A stretch of 12,494 nt of DNA from Thiobacillus sp. (GTDB taxonomy: Bacteria > Pseudomonadota > Gammaproteobacteria > Burkholderiales > Thiobacillaceae), in NCBI GenBank assembly GCA_020216925.1, contig JAIWOL010000083.1:1-12494 (forward strand). The letters are read 5' to 3'. The translations under genes were made by a program, and so were the position numbers. The notes below the pieces were generated by a model. The model did no database searches. It saw nothing but the letters and a program-made list of their open reading frames with translations, and was not told the DNA's origin. Positions within the stretch are counted from its first letter, which is position 1. Each line of letters begins with the position of its first letter. Below, piece by piece: positions 1-9,838 of the stretch.

Positions 1-2
1 TA

Positions 3-341
3 TGCGACGGCTTCGTCGGCAATGTCACCCTGAAGGCCTCCGAAGGTCTGGCCAAGATGATTTCCACCATTCTGCGCGCCGAATTCAAACGCAACTGGCG
101 CACCCGGTTGGCCGGTTTGCTGGCCCTGCCGGTACTGAATACCTTCAAGCGCCGGCTTGACCCCCGCCGTTTCAACGGAGCCACCCTGCTGGGCTTGCGC
201 GGAGTGGTGATCAAAAGCCACGGCTCGGCCGACCGCTATTCCTTCGAGCATGCCATAGACACTGCGGCGGACGAAGTCCGCAACAACGTACTCAAACGCA
301 TCGCAGACCAGATTCAGCTCAGCCAACGGGTGACCGCTTGA
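3..341 (+). CDS. plsX: Phosphate acyltransferase PlsX, C-terminal part (5' end outside window)
   Basis: PlsX makes acyl-phosphate from acyl-ACP, the acyl donor for PlsY in the first step of phospholipid synthesis; it is a peripheral membrane enzyme. Only the last 112 residues are present. The reading frame is open from base 3, beginning CDGFVGNV, and continues through the family's conserved tail blocks [19 protein letters not shown] and [10 protein letters not shown]. An internal ATG at 57 is not the start, because conserved PlsX sequence precedes it in frame. The TGA at 339-341 overlaps the fabH start by four bases. The plsX-fabH order is the standard one in proteobacteria and supports the call. 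Nothing looks broken; the truncation is just the window edge. Confidence 0.95.
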   Translation, partial: CDGFVGNVTLKASEGLAKMISTILRAEFKRNWRTRLAGLLALPVLNTFKRRLDPRRFNGATLLGLRGVVIKSHGSADRYSFEHAIDTAADEVRNNVLKRIADQIQLSQRVTA

Positions 342-1297
342 CCTATTCCCGCATACTCGGCACCGGCGGCTATCTCCCCGCACGCGTCCTGACCAACGCC
401 GATCTGGAGAAGATGGTCGAGACCAATGACCAATGGATCGTCGAGCGCACCGGCATCCGCGAGCGTCATATCGCCGCCGACGGCGAATTCACCAGCGATC
501 TGGCCACCGAAGCCGCGCGTGCCGCGCTCGCGGCGGCAGCGGTCGAACCCGATGACATCGACCTGCTCGTGGTGGCCACCACCACCCCGGATCTGGTGTT
601 TCCCAGCACCGCCTGCATCGTCCAGTCCAAGCTGGGCATGAGCAATGGCAAACCGGCTTTCGATATTCAGGCCGTATGCAGCGGTTTTGTTTATGCGCTT
701 TCGGTGGCTGACCAGTTCATCAAGACCGGGGCGGCGAAACGCGTGCTGGTGATCGGTGCAGAGACACTGTCGCGCATCACCGACTGGACCGACCGCGGAA
801 ACTGCATCCTGTGGGGCGATGGAGCAGGGGCCGTGGTTCTCGGCGCATCCGATCAGCCGGGCATTCTCGCCACGCACATTCATGCCGACGGGCGACACAA
901 GGAATTGCTGCGCACCACCACAGGCGCTTCGACCGGCCTCGACCAGCCTGCGGTCATGCGCATGGAGGGCAATGCCGTGTTCAAGATGGCGGTCAACACC
1001 CTCGACCGCATCGTCGACGAGACACTCGAAGCCAATAAGCTGCAAAAATCCGACATCGACTGGCTGGTGCCGCACCAGGCCAACATCCGCATCATTTCCG
1101 CCACGGCGAAAAAACTCGGCATGAGCATGGACAACGTGGTGACGACCGTGGCCGGCCACGGCAACACCTCGGCCGCCTCGGTGCCGCTGGCGTTCGACGT
1201 GGCGGTGCGCGACGGCCGTATCCGGCGCGGCCAGACCGTGCTGATGGAAGCCTTTGGCGGCGGGTTTACCTGGGGTTCCGCGCTCCTCAAATATTGA
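338..1297 (+). CDS. fabH: 3-oxoacyl-ACP synthase III (FabH)
   Basis: FabH condenses acetyl-CoA (or another short acyl-CoA) with malonyl-ACP to start each fatty acid chain in the cytoplasm. The 319-residue protein has the usual family length and full thiolase-fold layout. The Cys-His-Asn active site is visible: C114 in AVCSGF, H246 in VPHQAN and N276 in GHGNTSA, close to E. coli C112/H244/N274. The N-terminal block [15 protein letters not shown] is typical. The start is a TTG overlapping the plsX stop (TTGA); no in-frame ATG or GTG lies just upstream, and starting later would lose the conserved [13 protein letters not shown] strand. GGTGA at 329-333 could serve as an extended Shine-Dalgarno. 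Translation is probably coupled to plsX. Confidence 0.97.
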   Translation: MTYSRILGTGGYLPARVLTNADLEKMVETNDQWIVERTGIRERHIAADGEFTSDLATEAARAALAAAAVEPDDIDLLVVATTTPDLVFPSTACIVQSKLGMSNGKPAFDIQAVCSGFVYALSVADQFIKTGAAKRVLVIGAETLSRITDWTDRGNCILWGDGAGAVVLGASDQPGILATHIHADGRHKELLRTTTGASTGLDQPAVMRMEGNAVFKMAVNTLDRIVDETLEANKLQKSDIDWLVPHQANIRIISATAKKLGMSMDNVVTTVAGHGNTSAASVPLAFDVAVRDGRIRRGQTVLMEAFGGGFTWGSALLKY

Positions 1298-1310
1298 CGC
1301 ACGCATACAC

Positions 1311-2231
1311 ATGAAACTTGCATTTGTATTTCCGGGGCAGGGTTCGCAATCGCTTGGCATGATGGCCGGCTGGGACGGACGTGCAGAAGTTCGCGCAACT
1401 TTCCAGGAAGCGTCCGACGCGCTGGGGGCTGACCTATGGGCGATGGTGGCCGACGGCCCCGCCGAGCTGCTGAACCAGACCGTCAACACCCAGCCCGCCA
1501 TGCTGGCCGCCGACATCGCCGCCTGGCGAGCGTGGCAAGCGGCGGGCGGCGCGACGCCGGCGCTGCTGGCAGGCCACAGCCTGGGTGAATATGCCGCGCT
1601 GGTCGCCGCGGGGGCGCTGGCTTTTGCGGACGCGATCAGGCTGGTGCGTTTTCGCGCCGAAGCCATGCAGGCTGCGGTACCGGAAGGCGTGGGTGCGATG
1701 GCGGCCATTCTGGGGCTGGATGATGCGGCCGTGCGGGCGGTGTGCAGCGAGGCCTGCGCCGGCGAGGTGGTGGAGGCGGTCAATCTCAATTCACCCGGAC
1801 AGGTGGTGATCGCCGGCAACCGGGCCGCCGTTGAGCGCGCCATGGCGCTGGCGAAGGAACGGGGCGCCAAGCGCGCATTGCCGCTGCCGGTCTCGGTGCC
1901 GTCGCATTCCTCGCTGATGCGGCCTGCCGCCGACCGGCTGCTGAAACATCTGGTGAACATTTCGATCGCCACGCCGGCGATTCCGGTGCTCCACAACACC
2001 GACGTGCGACCCCATCCCGAGCCTGCAGCCATCCGCGTGGCGCTGGCGAAACAACTGCATACCCCGGTGCGCTGGGTTGAAACCATGCAGGCCCTGAAGG
2101 CGGCTGGCGTGGAGCGGGTGGTCGAATGCGGCCCCGGCAAGGTGCTGACAGGGCTCGCAAGGCGGATCGATGACAGCTTGCCTGCGCTGGCCGTATTCGA
2201 TGAAGCGAGCCTCGCGGCCGCCCTGGACTAA
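1311..2231 (+). CDS. fabD: Malonyl-CoA:ACP transacylase (FabD)
   Basis: FabD moves malonyl groups from CoA to acyl carrier protein, supplying the extender unit for FabH and FabF. The protein has 306 residues, normal for the family. It opens with the hallmark FVFPGQGSQ. The nucleophile S90 is in GHSLGEY and the catalytic H199 in SVPSHSSLM (E. coli S92 and H201); the C-terminal block VVECGPGKVLTGL is also present. The ATG at 1311 is chosen because it gives the canonical MKLAFVFPG start. An earlier in-frame ATG at 1254 would lie inside fabH and add unconserved residues. No clear Shine-Dalgarno is seen in the 13-base gap, so translation may depend on ribosomes arriving from fabH. Confidence 0.97.
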   Translation: MKLAFVFPGQGSQSLGMMAGWDGRAEVRATFQEASDALGADLWAMVADGPAELLNQTVNTQPAMLAADIAAWRAWQAAGGATPALLAGHSLGEYAALVAAGALAFADAIRLVRFRAEAMQAAVPEGVGAMAAILGLDDAAVRAVCSEACAGEVVEAVNLNSPGQVVIAGNRAAVERAMALAKERGAKRALPLPVSVPSHSSLMRPAADRLLKHLVNISIATPAIPVLHNTDVRPHPEPAAIRVALAKQLHTPVRWVETMQALKAAGVERVVECGPGKVLTGLARRIDDSLPALAVFDEASLAAALD

Positions 2232-2263
2232 GCCCAATCCAGCACAGCCAGACCCAACCGGAC

Positions 2264-2269
2264 AAGGAG
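2264..2269 (+). promoter_or_regulatory. Ribosome binding site of fabG
   Basis: AAGGAG lies five bases before the fabG ATG at 2275. It is the strongest Shine-Dalgarno in the window and fixes the start of fabG, including its extra N-terminal residues. Confidence 0.8.
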
Positions 2270-2274
2270 AAAAC

Positions 2275-3045
2275 ATGCAACAAGCAAGTTCCACGCAAAG
2301 CGCCAATCTCGAAGGGCAGGTGGCCCTGGTCACCGGCGCCAGTCGCGGCATCGGCCAGGCCATCGCCCTGGTCCTGGGCAAGGCGGGTGCAACCGTGGTC
2401 GGCACCGCCACCAGCGACAGCGGCGCACAGGCCATCAGCGCCTACCTCGCGGCTGCCGGCGTCAAGGGGAGCGGCATGAAACTCGACGTGACGGACGCTG
2501 CCGAGGTCGACGGCGTCATTGCCGCCATCGACAAGGGTTTCGGCAACATCGGCATTCTCGTCAACAACGCGGGCATTACCCGCGACAATCTTCTGATGCG
2601 CATGAAGGACGAGGAATGGGACGCCATCATGGCGACCAATCTCACCTCCGTGTTCCGTCTTTCCCGCGCGGTGCTGCGCGCCATGATGAAAGCCCGGCAG
2701 GGGCGCATCATCTCCATCGCCTCGGTCGTCGGGGCGATGGGCAATGCCGGCCAGACCAATTACAGCGCGGCCAAGGCCGGCATCATGGGTTTTACCAAAT
2801 CGCTCGCGCGCGAGGTCGGTAGCCGCAACATCACTGTCAACTGCGTGGCGCCGGGTTTCATCGACACCGACATGACGCGTGCCCTGCCGGAAACGCAGCG
2901 TCAGGCCCTGCTGGATCACATTCCGCTGGGCCGGCTGGGGTCGGCAGACGACATCGCGCAGGCCGTGCTGTTCCTGGCATCGCCCGCAGCGGGCTATGTG
3001 TCGGGCACGACCCTGCACGTCAACGGCGGCATGTACATGGCATGA
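2275..3045 (+). CDS. fabG: 3-oxoacyl-ACP reductase (FabG)
   Basis: FabG is the NADPH-dependent ketoreductase of type II fatty acid synthesis, a cytoplasmic tetramer in known members. The protein is a short-chain dehydrogenase of 256 residues. The cofactor glycine motif TGASRGIG is at residues 20-27, NNAG at 97-100, and the catalytic set is S150, Y163 and K167 with the usual 13 and 4 residue spacing. The C-terminal block SGTTLHVNGGMYM is classic FabG. The N-terminus carries about nine residues more than E. coli FabG before the first strand (rich in Gln, Ser and Ala); the strong AAGGAG site supports this start and there is no later ATG before the core. It lies 43 bases after fabD and before acpP. 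Confidence 0.97.
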   Translation: MQQASSTQSANLEGQVALVTGASRGIGQAIALVLGKAGATVVGTATSDSGAQAISAYLAAAGVKGSGMKLDVTDAAEVDGVIAAIDKGFGNIGILVNNAGITRDNLLMRMKDEEWDAIMATNLTSVFRLSRAVLRAMMKARQGRIISIASVVGAMGNAGQTNYSAAKAGIMGFTKSLAREVGSRNITVNCVAPGFIDTDMTRALPETQRQALLDHIPLGRLGSADDIAQAVLFLASPAAGYVSGTTLHVNGGMYMA

Positions 3046-3060
3046 GCCGCCAGTAAATTT

Positions 3061-3069
3061 TGGTAGAAT
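3061..3069 (+). promoter_or_regulatory. Probable acpP promoter (extended -10)
   Basis: TGGTAGAAT matches an extended -10 element: TGn directly before TAGAAT, which differs from TATAAT at one base. No good -35 hexamer is found 16-18 bases upstream, as is common with extended -10 promoters. The local sequence is AT-rich compared with its surroundings. The predicted transcript would begin near 3076 and have a leader of about 59 bases. A separate acpP promoter is biologically reasonable because acyl carrier protein is needed in large excess over the Fab enzymes. This is a prediction from sequence only. Confidence 0.5.
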
Positions 3070-3089
3070 CGCCGGGTTTTATTTTCAGC

Positions 3090-3112
3090 GGCTGGTTCGG
3101 ATGAACCAAGCC
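3090..3112 (+). repeat. Stem-loop in the acpP leader
   Basis: The arms GGCTGGTTC (3090-3098) and GAACC-A-AGCC (3103-3112) pair over nine base pairs with one bulged A and a GGAT loop. No T-run follows, so it is not a standard rho-independent terminator. It sits between the predicted acpP transcription start and the ribosome binding site at about 3124-3127, where it could influence mRNA stability or translation. The function is inferred; the base pairing is directly visible. Confidence 0.5.
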
Positions 3113-3134
3113 TTATTCACAGAGAGGAACAGCA

Positions 3135-3368
3135 ATGGATAACGTGCAGCGTGTAATCAAGGTCGTCGCCGAGCAATTGGGCGTGAACGAAGCAGACATC
3201 AAAAACGAGTCTTCCTTCGTGGGCGATCTGGGTGCAGACTCTCTCGACACGGTGGAACTGGTGATGGCGCTGGAAGAGGAATTCGGTTGCGAAATCCCCG
3301 ACGAGGAAGCCGAGAAAATCACCACCGTCCAGCAGGCGATCGATTACGTCAACAGCCATTCGAGCTGA
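3135..3368 (+). CDS. acpP: Acyl carrier protein (AcpP)
   Basis: AcpP is the small acidic carrier that holds growing acyl chains on a 4'-phosphopantetheine arm and presents them to FabD, FabH, FabG, FabF and PlsX. It is 77 residues, the normal size. The attachment serine is S36 in [18 protein letters not shown], and the acidic helix [13 protein letters not shown] follows. The start ATG has a GAGG Shine-Dalgarno at 3124-3127, seven bases upstream. An upstream promoter-like element and a leader hairpin suggest expression partly independent of the preceding fab genes. Its place between fabG and fabF is the standard one. Confidence 0.98.
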   Translation: MDNVQRVIKVVAEQLGVNEADIKNESSFVGDLGADSLDTVELVMALEEEFGCEIPDEEAEKITTVQQAIDYVNSHSS

Positions 3369-3400
3369 GCGCGGTTGCGGGTTGACTTCATCACAAAGCA

Positions 3401-3406
3401 AAAGGT
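3401..3406 (+). promoter_or_regulatory. Ribosome binding site of fabF
   Basis: AAAGGT lies seven bases before the TTG at 3414. It supports use of this non-ATG start, which also yields the canonical N-terminus [11 protein letters not shown]. Confidence 0.5.
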
Positions 3407-3413
3407 CTGACAT

Positions 3414-4646
3414 TTGTCCAAGCGTCGCGTAGTCGTCACTGGCCTGGGGATCGTCTCTCCGGTCGGCAATACCATTGCGGAAGCCTGGGATTCCCTGCTC
3501 GCCGGGAAAAGCGGCATCGCCCGCATCACCCGTTTCGATCCGGCGCCCTTCGCGGCGCACATGGCCGGCGAGGTCAAGGGGTTCGACGTTGAGCAATATC
3601 TCAACGCCAAGGAGGCCCGCCGCATGGATATTTTCATCCAGTACGGCATGGCGGCGGGCATCCAGGCGCTGCGCGACTCGGGGCTGGAAATTACCGAAGC
3701 CAATGCCGAGCGCATTGGCGTCAACATCGGTTCCGGCATCGGCGGCCTGCCGCTGATCGAGGAGACCCATGCGCTGCTCGCCGAGTCGGGGCCGCGCAAG
3801 ATTTCCCCTTTCTTCATTCCGGGATCGATCATCAACATGATATCGGGCAACCTCTCGATCCTGTACGGCATCAAGGGGCCGAATCTGGCCGTGGTCACGG
3901 CCTGTACCACGGGTCTTCATGCCATCGGCCTGTCTGCCCGCATGATCGAATACGGGGATGCCGACGCGATGATCGCCGGCGGGGCCGAATCGGCGGTGTC
4001 GCCGCTGGGGGTGGGGGGCTTTGCCGCCGCCCGCGCGCTGTCCACCCGCAATGACGACCCGGCCACAGCCAGCCGCCCGTGGGACAAGGATCGTGACGGC
4101 TTCGTTCTGGGCGAAGGCGCGGGTGTGATGGTGCTGGAAGAATACGAGCACGCGAGAGCGCGCGGCGCGAAAATCTACGCCGAAGTCGCCGGTTTCGGCA
4201 TGAGCAGTGATGCCTACCACATGACCGCGCCTTCCACCGACGGCCCGAAGCGTTCGATGCAGAATGCGCTGCGCGACGCCGGCCTCAACCCGGACCAGGT
4301 CCAGTACATCAACGCGCACGGCACGTCCACGCCGCTGGGCGACAAAAACGAGACCGACGCAATCAAGCTCGCGCTCGGCGACGCGGCCTACAGGGCTGTG
4401 GTCAACTCGACCAAATCGATGACCGGCCACCTGCTCGGCGGCGCGGGCGGAGTGGAAGCGGTGTTCAGCGTGCTGGCGGTGCATCACCAGGTATCGCCTC
4501 CTACCATCAATATCTTCAACCAGGATCCGGAGTGCGATCTGGATTATTGCGCCAACACCGCACGCGAGATGAAGATCGACGCCGCCCTGAAAAACAATTT
4601 CGGCTTCGGCGGCACCAACGGCTCGCTGGTATTCAGACGCGTCTGA
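3414..4646 (+). CDS. fabF: 3-oxoacyl-ACP synthase II (FabF)
   Basis: FabF elongates acyl-ACP chains with malonyl-ACP and in E. coli is the enzyme behind temperature control of unsaturated chain length. The 410-residue protein has the full two-half thiolase fold. The Cys-His-His triad is present: C164 in VTACTTG, H302 in [11 protein letters not shown] and H339 in [12 protein letters not shown] (E. coli 163/303/340). The gatekeeper loop GFGGTNGSL is near the C-terminus. Translation starts at a TTG with an AAAGGT site upstream; no ATG is available before conserved sequence begins, and the first internal Met would remove an N-terminal strand. It follows acpP by 45 bases and precedes pabB by 18. 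Confidence 0.97.
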   Translation: MSKRRVVVTGLGIVSPVGNTIAEAWDSLLAGKSGIARITRFDPAPFAAHMAGEVKGFDVEQYLNAKEARRMDIFIQYGMAAGIQALRDSGLEITEANAERIGVNIGSGIGGLPLIEETHALLAESGPRKISPFFIPGSIINMISGNLSILYGIKGPNLAVVTACTTGLHAIGLSARMIEYGDADAMIAGGAESAVSPLGVGGFAAARALSTRNDDPATASRPWDKDRDGFVLGEGAGVMVLEEYEHARARGAKIYAEVAGFGMSSDAYHMTAPSTDGPKRSMQNALRDAGLNPDQVQYINAHGTSTPLGDKNETDAIKLALGDAAYRAVVNSTKSMTGHLLGGAGGVEAVFSVLAVHHQVSPPTINIFNQDPECDLDYCANTAREMKIDAALKNNFGFGGTNGSLVFRRV

Positions 4647-4664
4647 ACGGCGCGCCGGATTCGC

Positions 4665-5978
4665 GTGAATACGCCGGACATTCGGGTGTGGTCGGGGCGG
4701 CCTGACCTGATCCGGCTGCAAGCTGCTCATCCCCGGCGTTACCCGGCGCTGTTCGTCAGCAATGGCGACAGCGGCTGGGACATGCTTTTTGCGTTTCCGC
4801 AGGACACTGTGCGCTTTGGCCGTGGAGAGCTGGATGCCCTGCGTGCCCACCCTGCGATGCAGGCCCCGAGCCTGTCGCCGGTGTCGCCCGAACTGCCGTT
4901 TTGCGGCGGCTGGCTGGTGGCGCTGGCCTATGAACTGGGCGGGGCGTTCGAACCCAGTGCGGGGCAGGCATGCGATCCTGACGATTATCCCCTGGCCTGG
5001 CTGACGCGAATTCCCGCCGCGATCCTGGTTGAGCGTGCGAGCGCGCGCTGCCTGCTGGTTGCGGAACCAAGCGCAGATTCTGGCTGGCTCGATGCCATGC
5101 AGGCGGATCTCGAATCCGGCCTGCCCGACCTGCCGGCCATGCCCGCCACCGCTTCCATCCGTGAGGAGCCTGCGCAGCGTTTTCTGGAGGGCGTGGCGCG
5201 TATCCAGGATTACATTCGTGCCGGAGACGTGTTCCAGGTCAATCTGTCGCGCGGCTGGCGGGGCGAATTTGCCGCAGCCGCAGTGCCCGCCGCCCTGTTC
5301 GACGCACTCATGCGCAAGAATCCGGCGCCGTTTTCGGCGTTGCTGCAACTGGACGACTGGGCCATCGTGAGTTCTTCGCCGGAACGCCTGGTGCGTCTGG
5401 GGCAGGACGGCATGCTGGAAACCCGTCCCATCGCCGGCACGCATCCGCGCAGCGAGGACACGGCGGAGGACGCCGCGCTGCGCGCCCGGCTGGCTGCGCA
5501 TCCCAAGGAGCGCGCCGAGCACGTCATGCTGGTCGACCTGGAGCGCAACGACCTCGGGCGTGTCTGCACGCCTGGCAGCGTCGAAGTGTCCGCGTTGATG
5601 GAGATTGCCAGCTATCGCCATGTCCACCACATCGAATCGACCGTGCGCGGCCGTCTGCGGCCGGGCGCAACCGTGTTCGATGTCCTGCGCGCCACGTTTC
5701 CCGGGGGGACCATCACCGGCTGCCCCAAGGTGCGCACCATGCAGATCATCCGCGAGCTGGAGGCCGAGCCCCGGCGCAGCTACACCGGCAGCGTGGGCTA
5801 CATTAACCGCGACGGAAGTTTCGATTTCAATATCCTCATCCGCAGTTTCCTGCTGCGTGGCCGCGCCTGGGAGTTTCGGGCCGGGGCGGGCATCGTGGCC
5901 GATTCGCTGGCGGCGCGCGAGCTCGACGAAACGCGGGCCAAGGCGCGCGGCCTGCTGCGTGCGCTGGAGACTCCGTGA
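4665..5978 (+). CDS. pabB: Aminodeoxychorismate synthase component I (PabB-type chorismate-binding enzyme)
   Basis: With the glutamine amidotransferase PabA (not in this window), PabB converts chorismate to 4-amino-4-deoxychorismate for folate synthesis. The 437 residues include an N-terminal domain and a C-terminal chorismate-binding domain from about residue 165. Visible motifs are GDVFQVNLSR, MLVDLERNDLGR, FPGGTITGCPKVRTM and AGIVADS followed by ELDETRAKA. The start is GTG at 4665. The feedback-binding LLES motif typical of TrpE is absent, and pabC overlaps its end, so PabB is preferred over anthranilate synthase. One oddity: the motif reads RPIAGT (A257), whereas E. coli PabB has PIKGT with a catalytic lysine; PIAGT is the TrpE form. 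The general family is certain, the exact reaction a little less so. Confidence 0.88.
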   Translation: MNTPDIRVWSGRPDLIRLQAAHPRRYPALFVSNGDSGWDMLFAFPQDTVRFGRGELDALRAHPAMQAPSLSPVSPELPFCGGWLVALAYELGGAFEPSAGQACDPDDYPLAWLTRIPAAILVERASARCLLVAEPSADSGWLDAMQADLESGLPDLPAMPATASIREEPAQRFLEGVARIQDYIRAGDVFQVNLSRGWRGEFAAAAVPAALFDALMRKNPAPFSALLQLDDWAIVSSSPERLVRLGQDGMLETRPIAGTHPRSEDTAEDAALRARLAAHPKERAEHVMLVDLERNDLGRVCTPGSVEVSALMEIASYRHVHHIESTVRGRLRPGATVFDVLRATFPGGTITGCPKVRTMQIIRELEAEPRRSYTGSVGYINRDGSFDFNILIRSFLLRGRAWEFRAGAGIVADSLAARELDETRAKARGLLRALETP

Positions 5979-6767
5979 TCCTCGTCGACGGCGAACCCGC
6001 AACGGCGATCGATGCCCGCGATCGTGGCCTCGCATACGGCGATGGCGTCTTTCGCACGCTCAAATGTCTGGCTGGCGCACCGTTGTGGTGGCGCGACCAG
6101 TACGACACGCTGTGTCGCGACTGCGCCGCGCTGGCCTTGCCTGTTCCCGACGACGATACCCTGCGCGACGAGGTAGGCCGGGCGGCGGCGGGTGCCGACT
6201 GCGCGGTGAAGATACTCGTCACGCGGGGCAGCGGGGCACGCGGATACACCCCGCCCGCTGCAAGCCCGCCGAGGCGCATCGTCATGGCGTCGGCCTTGCC
6301 GCCGATGGCGCAAAGCGGCGCCCCGGCCGAGGTGTCGGCCCGGCTGTGCAGCCTGCGTCTGGCGGCGCAGCCACGTCTGGCCGGCATCAAGCACCTCAAC
6401 CGGCTTGAAAACGTGCTGGCGCGGGCAGAATGGGATGACCCGGCCTGTTTCGAAGGCCTGTTATGCGACGCCTCCGGACTGCTCGTCGGCGGCACACTCA
6501 GCAACCTGTTCTGGCTGGAGGGCAACACGCTCTGTACCCCGCCGCTGGATGAATGCGGCATCGCCGGCGTGACGCGCGCACGGCTGTTGCGCCGGGCCGC
6601 GCGACTGGGCCTGGCCAGCCGTTTCGAGCGGCGTCCGCCAGCCGCTATACTCGCGGCAGATGAAGTGTTGATCGGCAACAGTCTGATTGGCGTGCGCCGC
6701 CTGGCGCGGATCGACGACGCGGAATTGTCGGATGCCGGCTGGCGCATCCGCCTCGACGAGCTAGTGC

Positions 6768-6784
<17 letters not shown>
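5975..6784 (+). CDS. pabC: Aminodeoxychorismate lyase (PabC)
   Basis: PabC is a PLP enzyme of the class IV aminotransferase fold that splits aminodeoxychorismate into p-aminobenzoate and pyruvate. It is 269 residues long, matching E. coli PabC. The N-terminal block DRGLAYGDGVFRTL is typical of the family, and the PLP lysine is K139 in GIKHLNRLENVLAR. The cofactor phosphate-binding regions are GGTLSNLFW and GIAGVTRARLL. The GTG start overlaps the pabB stop (GTGA), which suggests translational coupling and fits consecutive pathway steps. A branched-chain or D-amino acid aminotransferase is the alternative for this fold, but the KHLNRLE motif and the pabB neighbour favour PabC. Its 3' end overlaps mltG by 17 bases. 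Confidence 0.93.
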
Positions 6785-9348
<2,564 letters not shown>

Positions 9349-9355
9349 TGAGTCG

Positions 9356-9361
9356 GGATGG
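9356..9361 (+). promoter_or_regulatory. Possible ribosome binding site of pilZ
   Basis: GGATGG, one base off GGAGG, lies seven bases before the ATG at 9369. It is the reason for preferring that start over the ATGs at 9348 and 9378; support is modest. Confidence 0.3.
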
Positions 9362-9368
9362 AAAAGAA

Positions 9369-9752
9369 ATGGGCGACATGAATGCGAGCGTGAATACCCC
9401 AGCCGAAGGCGGCGCCCGCCCGGGCGTGCTGTCGCTGTCGATCAAGGAAAAATCGGCGCTGTTTGCCGCTTACATGCCCTTCATCAAGGGCGGCGGGCTG
9501 TTCATTCCCACCAGCAAGTCCTACAGGATGGGCGAAGAAGTCTTCATGCTGCTCACTCTGATGGAAGACCCGTCCAAACTGCCGGTATCCGGCAAAGTGG
9601 TGTGGATTTCGCCCGCCGGTGCGCACGGCGGACGCACCCAGGGCGTGGGCGTGCAGTTTGCCGCCAACGATGGCGGCAAGACGGCCATGAACAAGATCGA
9701 GGGTTTGCTCGGTGGCTCGTTGAAATCCACCCGCCCCACCCATACCATGTAG
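9369..9752 (+). CDS. pilZ: Type IV pilus assembly protein PilZ
   Basis: This is a single PilZ domain of the type that founded the family. In Pseudomonas and Xanthomonas such proteins are needed for pilus assembly and contact the ATPase PilB and the regulator FimX. The protein is about 127 residues. Conserved blocks are GVLSLSIKEKSALFAAYMPF, KGGGLFIPTSK, LPVSGKVVWISPAG and TQGVGVQF, ending in PTHTM. The cyclic-di-GMP-binding RxxxR and (D/N)xSxxG motifs are missing, as in other pilus-type PilZ proteins, so it probably does not bind the nucleotide itself. The start is uncertain: ATG at 9369 follows GGATGG, ATG at 9348 overlaps the holB stop by one base and adds seven residues, and ATG at 9378 is also possible. 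The holB-pilZ-tatD order matches other proteobacteria. Confidence 0.9.
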   Translation: MGDMNASVNTPAEGGARPGVLSLSIKEKSALFAAYMPFIKGGGLFIPTSKSYRMGEEVFMLLTLMEDPSKLPVSGKVVWISPAGAHGGRTQGVGVQFAANDGGKTAMNKIEGLLGGSLKSTRPTHTM

Positions 9753-9838
9753 GCGGATGGCCAGGTTCAGGATGCAGAAGCGGTGCAGTACACTGTGAAG
9801 AACCTTGCGCCCGGCTTTCTGCAACCCGAATCTGCCCT

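Noticed and set aside
314..2140. A 608-codon open frame on the minus strand across fabH and fabD
   Set aside because: Same antisense effect of GC-rich codon use; low-complexity translation and no domain.
3090..3112. Leader hairpin as a rho-independent terminator after fabG
   Set aside because: No T-run follows the stem, and a ribosome site and acpP lie directly downstream.
4007..4018. G-run GGGGGTGGGGGG in fabF as a quadruplex
   Set aside because: Only two long runs are present, so a standard three-tier quadruplex cannot form from this strand alone.
4665..5978. Calling this gene trpE because of the PIAGT motif
   Set aside because: There is no LLES feedback motif, the length and position fit PabB, and pabC overlaps its 3' end. 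The residue is reported as a finding instead.
3117..6035. A 972-codon open frame on the minus strand across acpP, fabF and pabB
   Set aside because: It is antisense to three clearly conserved genes; its translation is rich in Arg, His, Gly and Ala with no recognisable domain, as expected from codon bias in GC-rich DNA.
9727..9741. C-rich stretch at the end of pilZ as a minus-strand quadruplex
   Set aside because: It has three runs of three or more C and one of two, one short of the usual rule.
9763..9805. Inverted repeat AGGTTC / GAACCT between pilZ and tatD
   Set aside because: Six-base arms with a loop of over 30 bases are easily found by chance, and no T-run follows.
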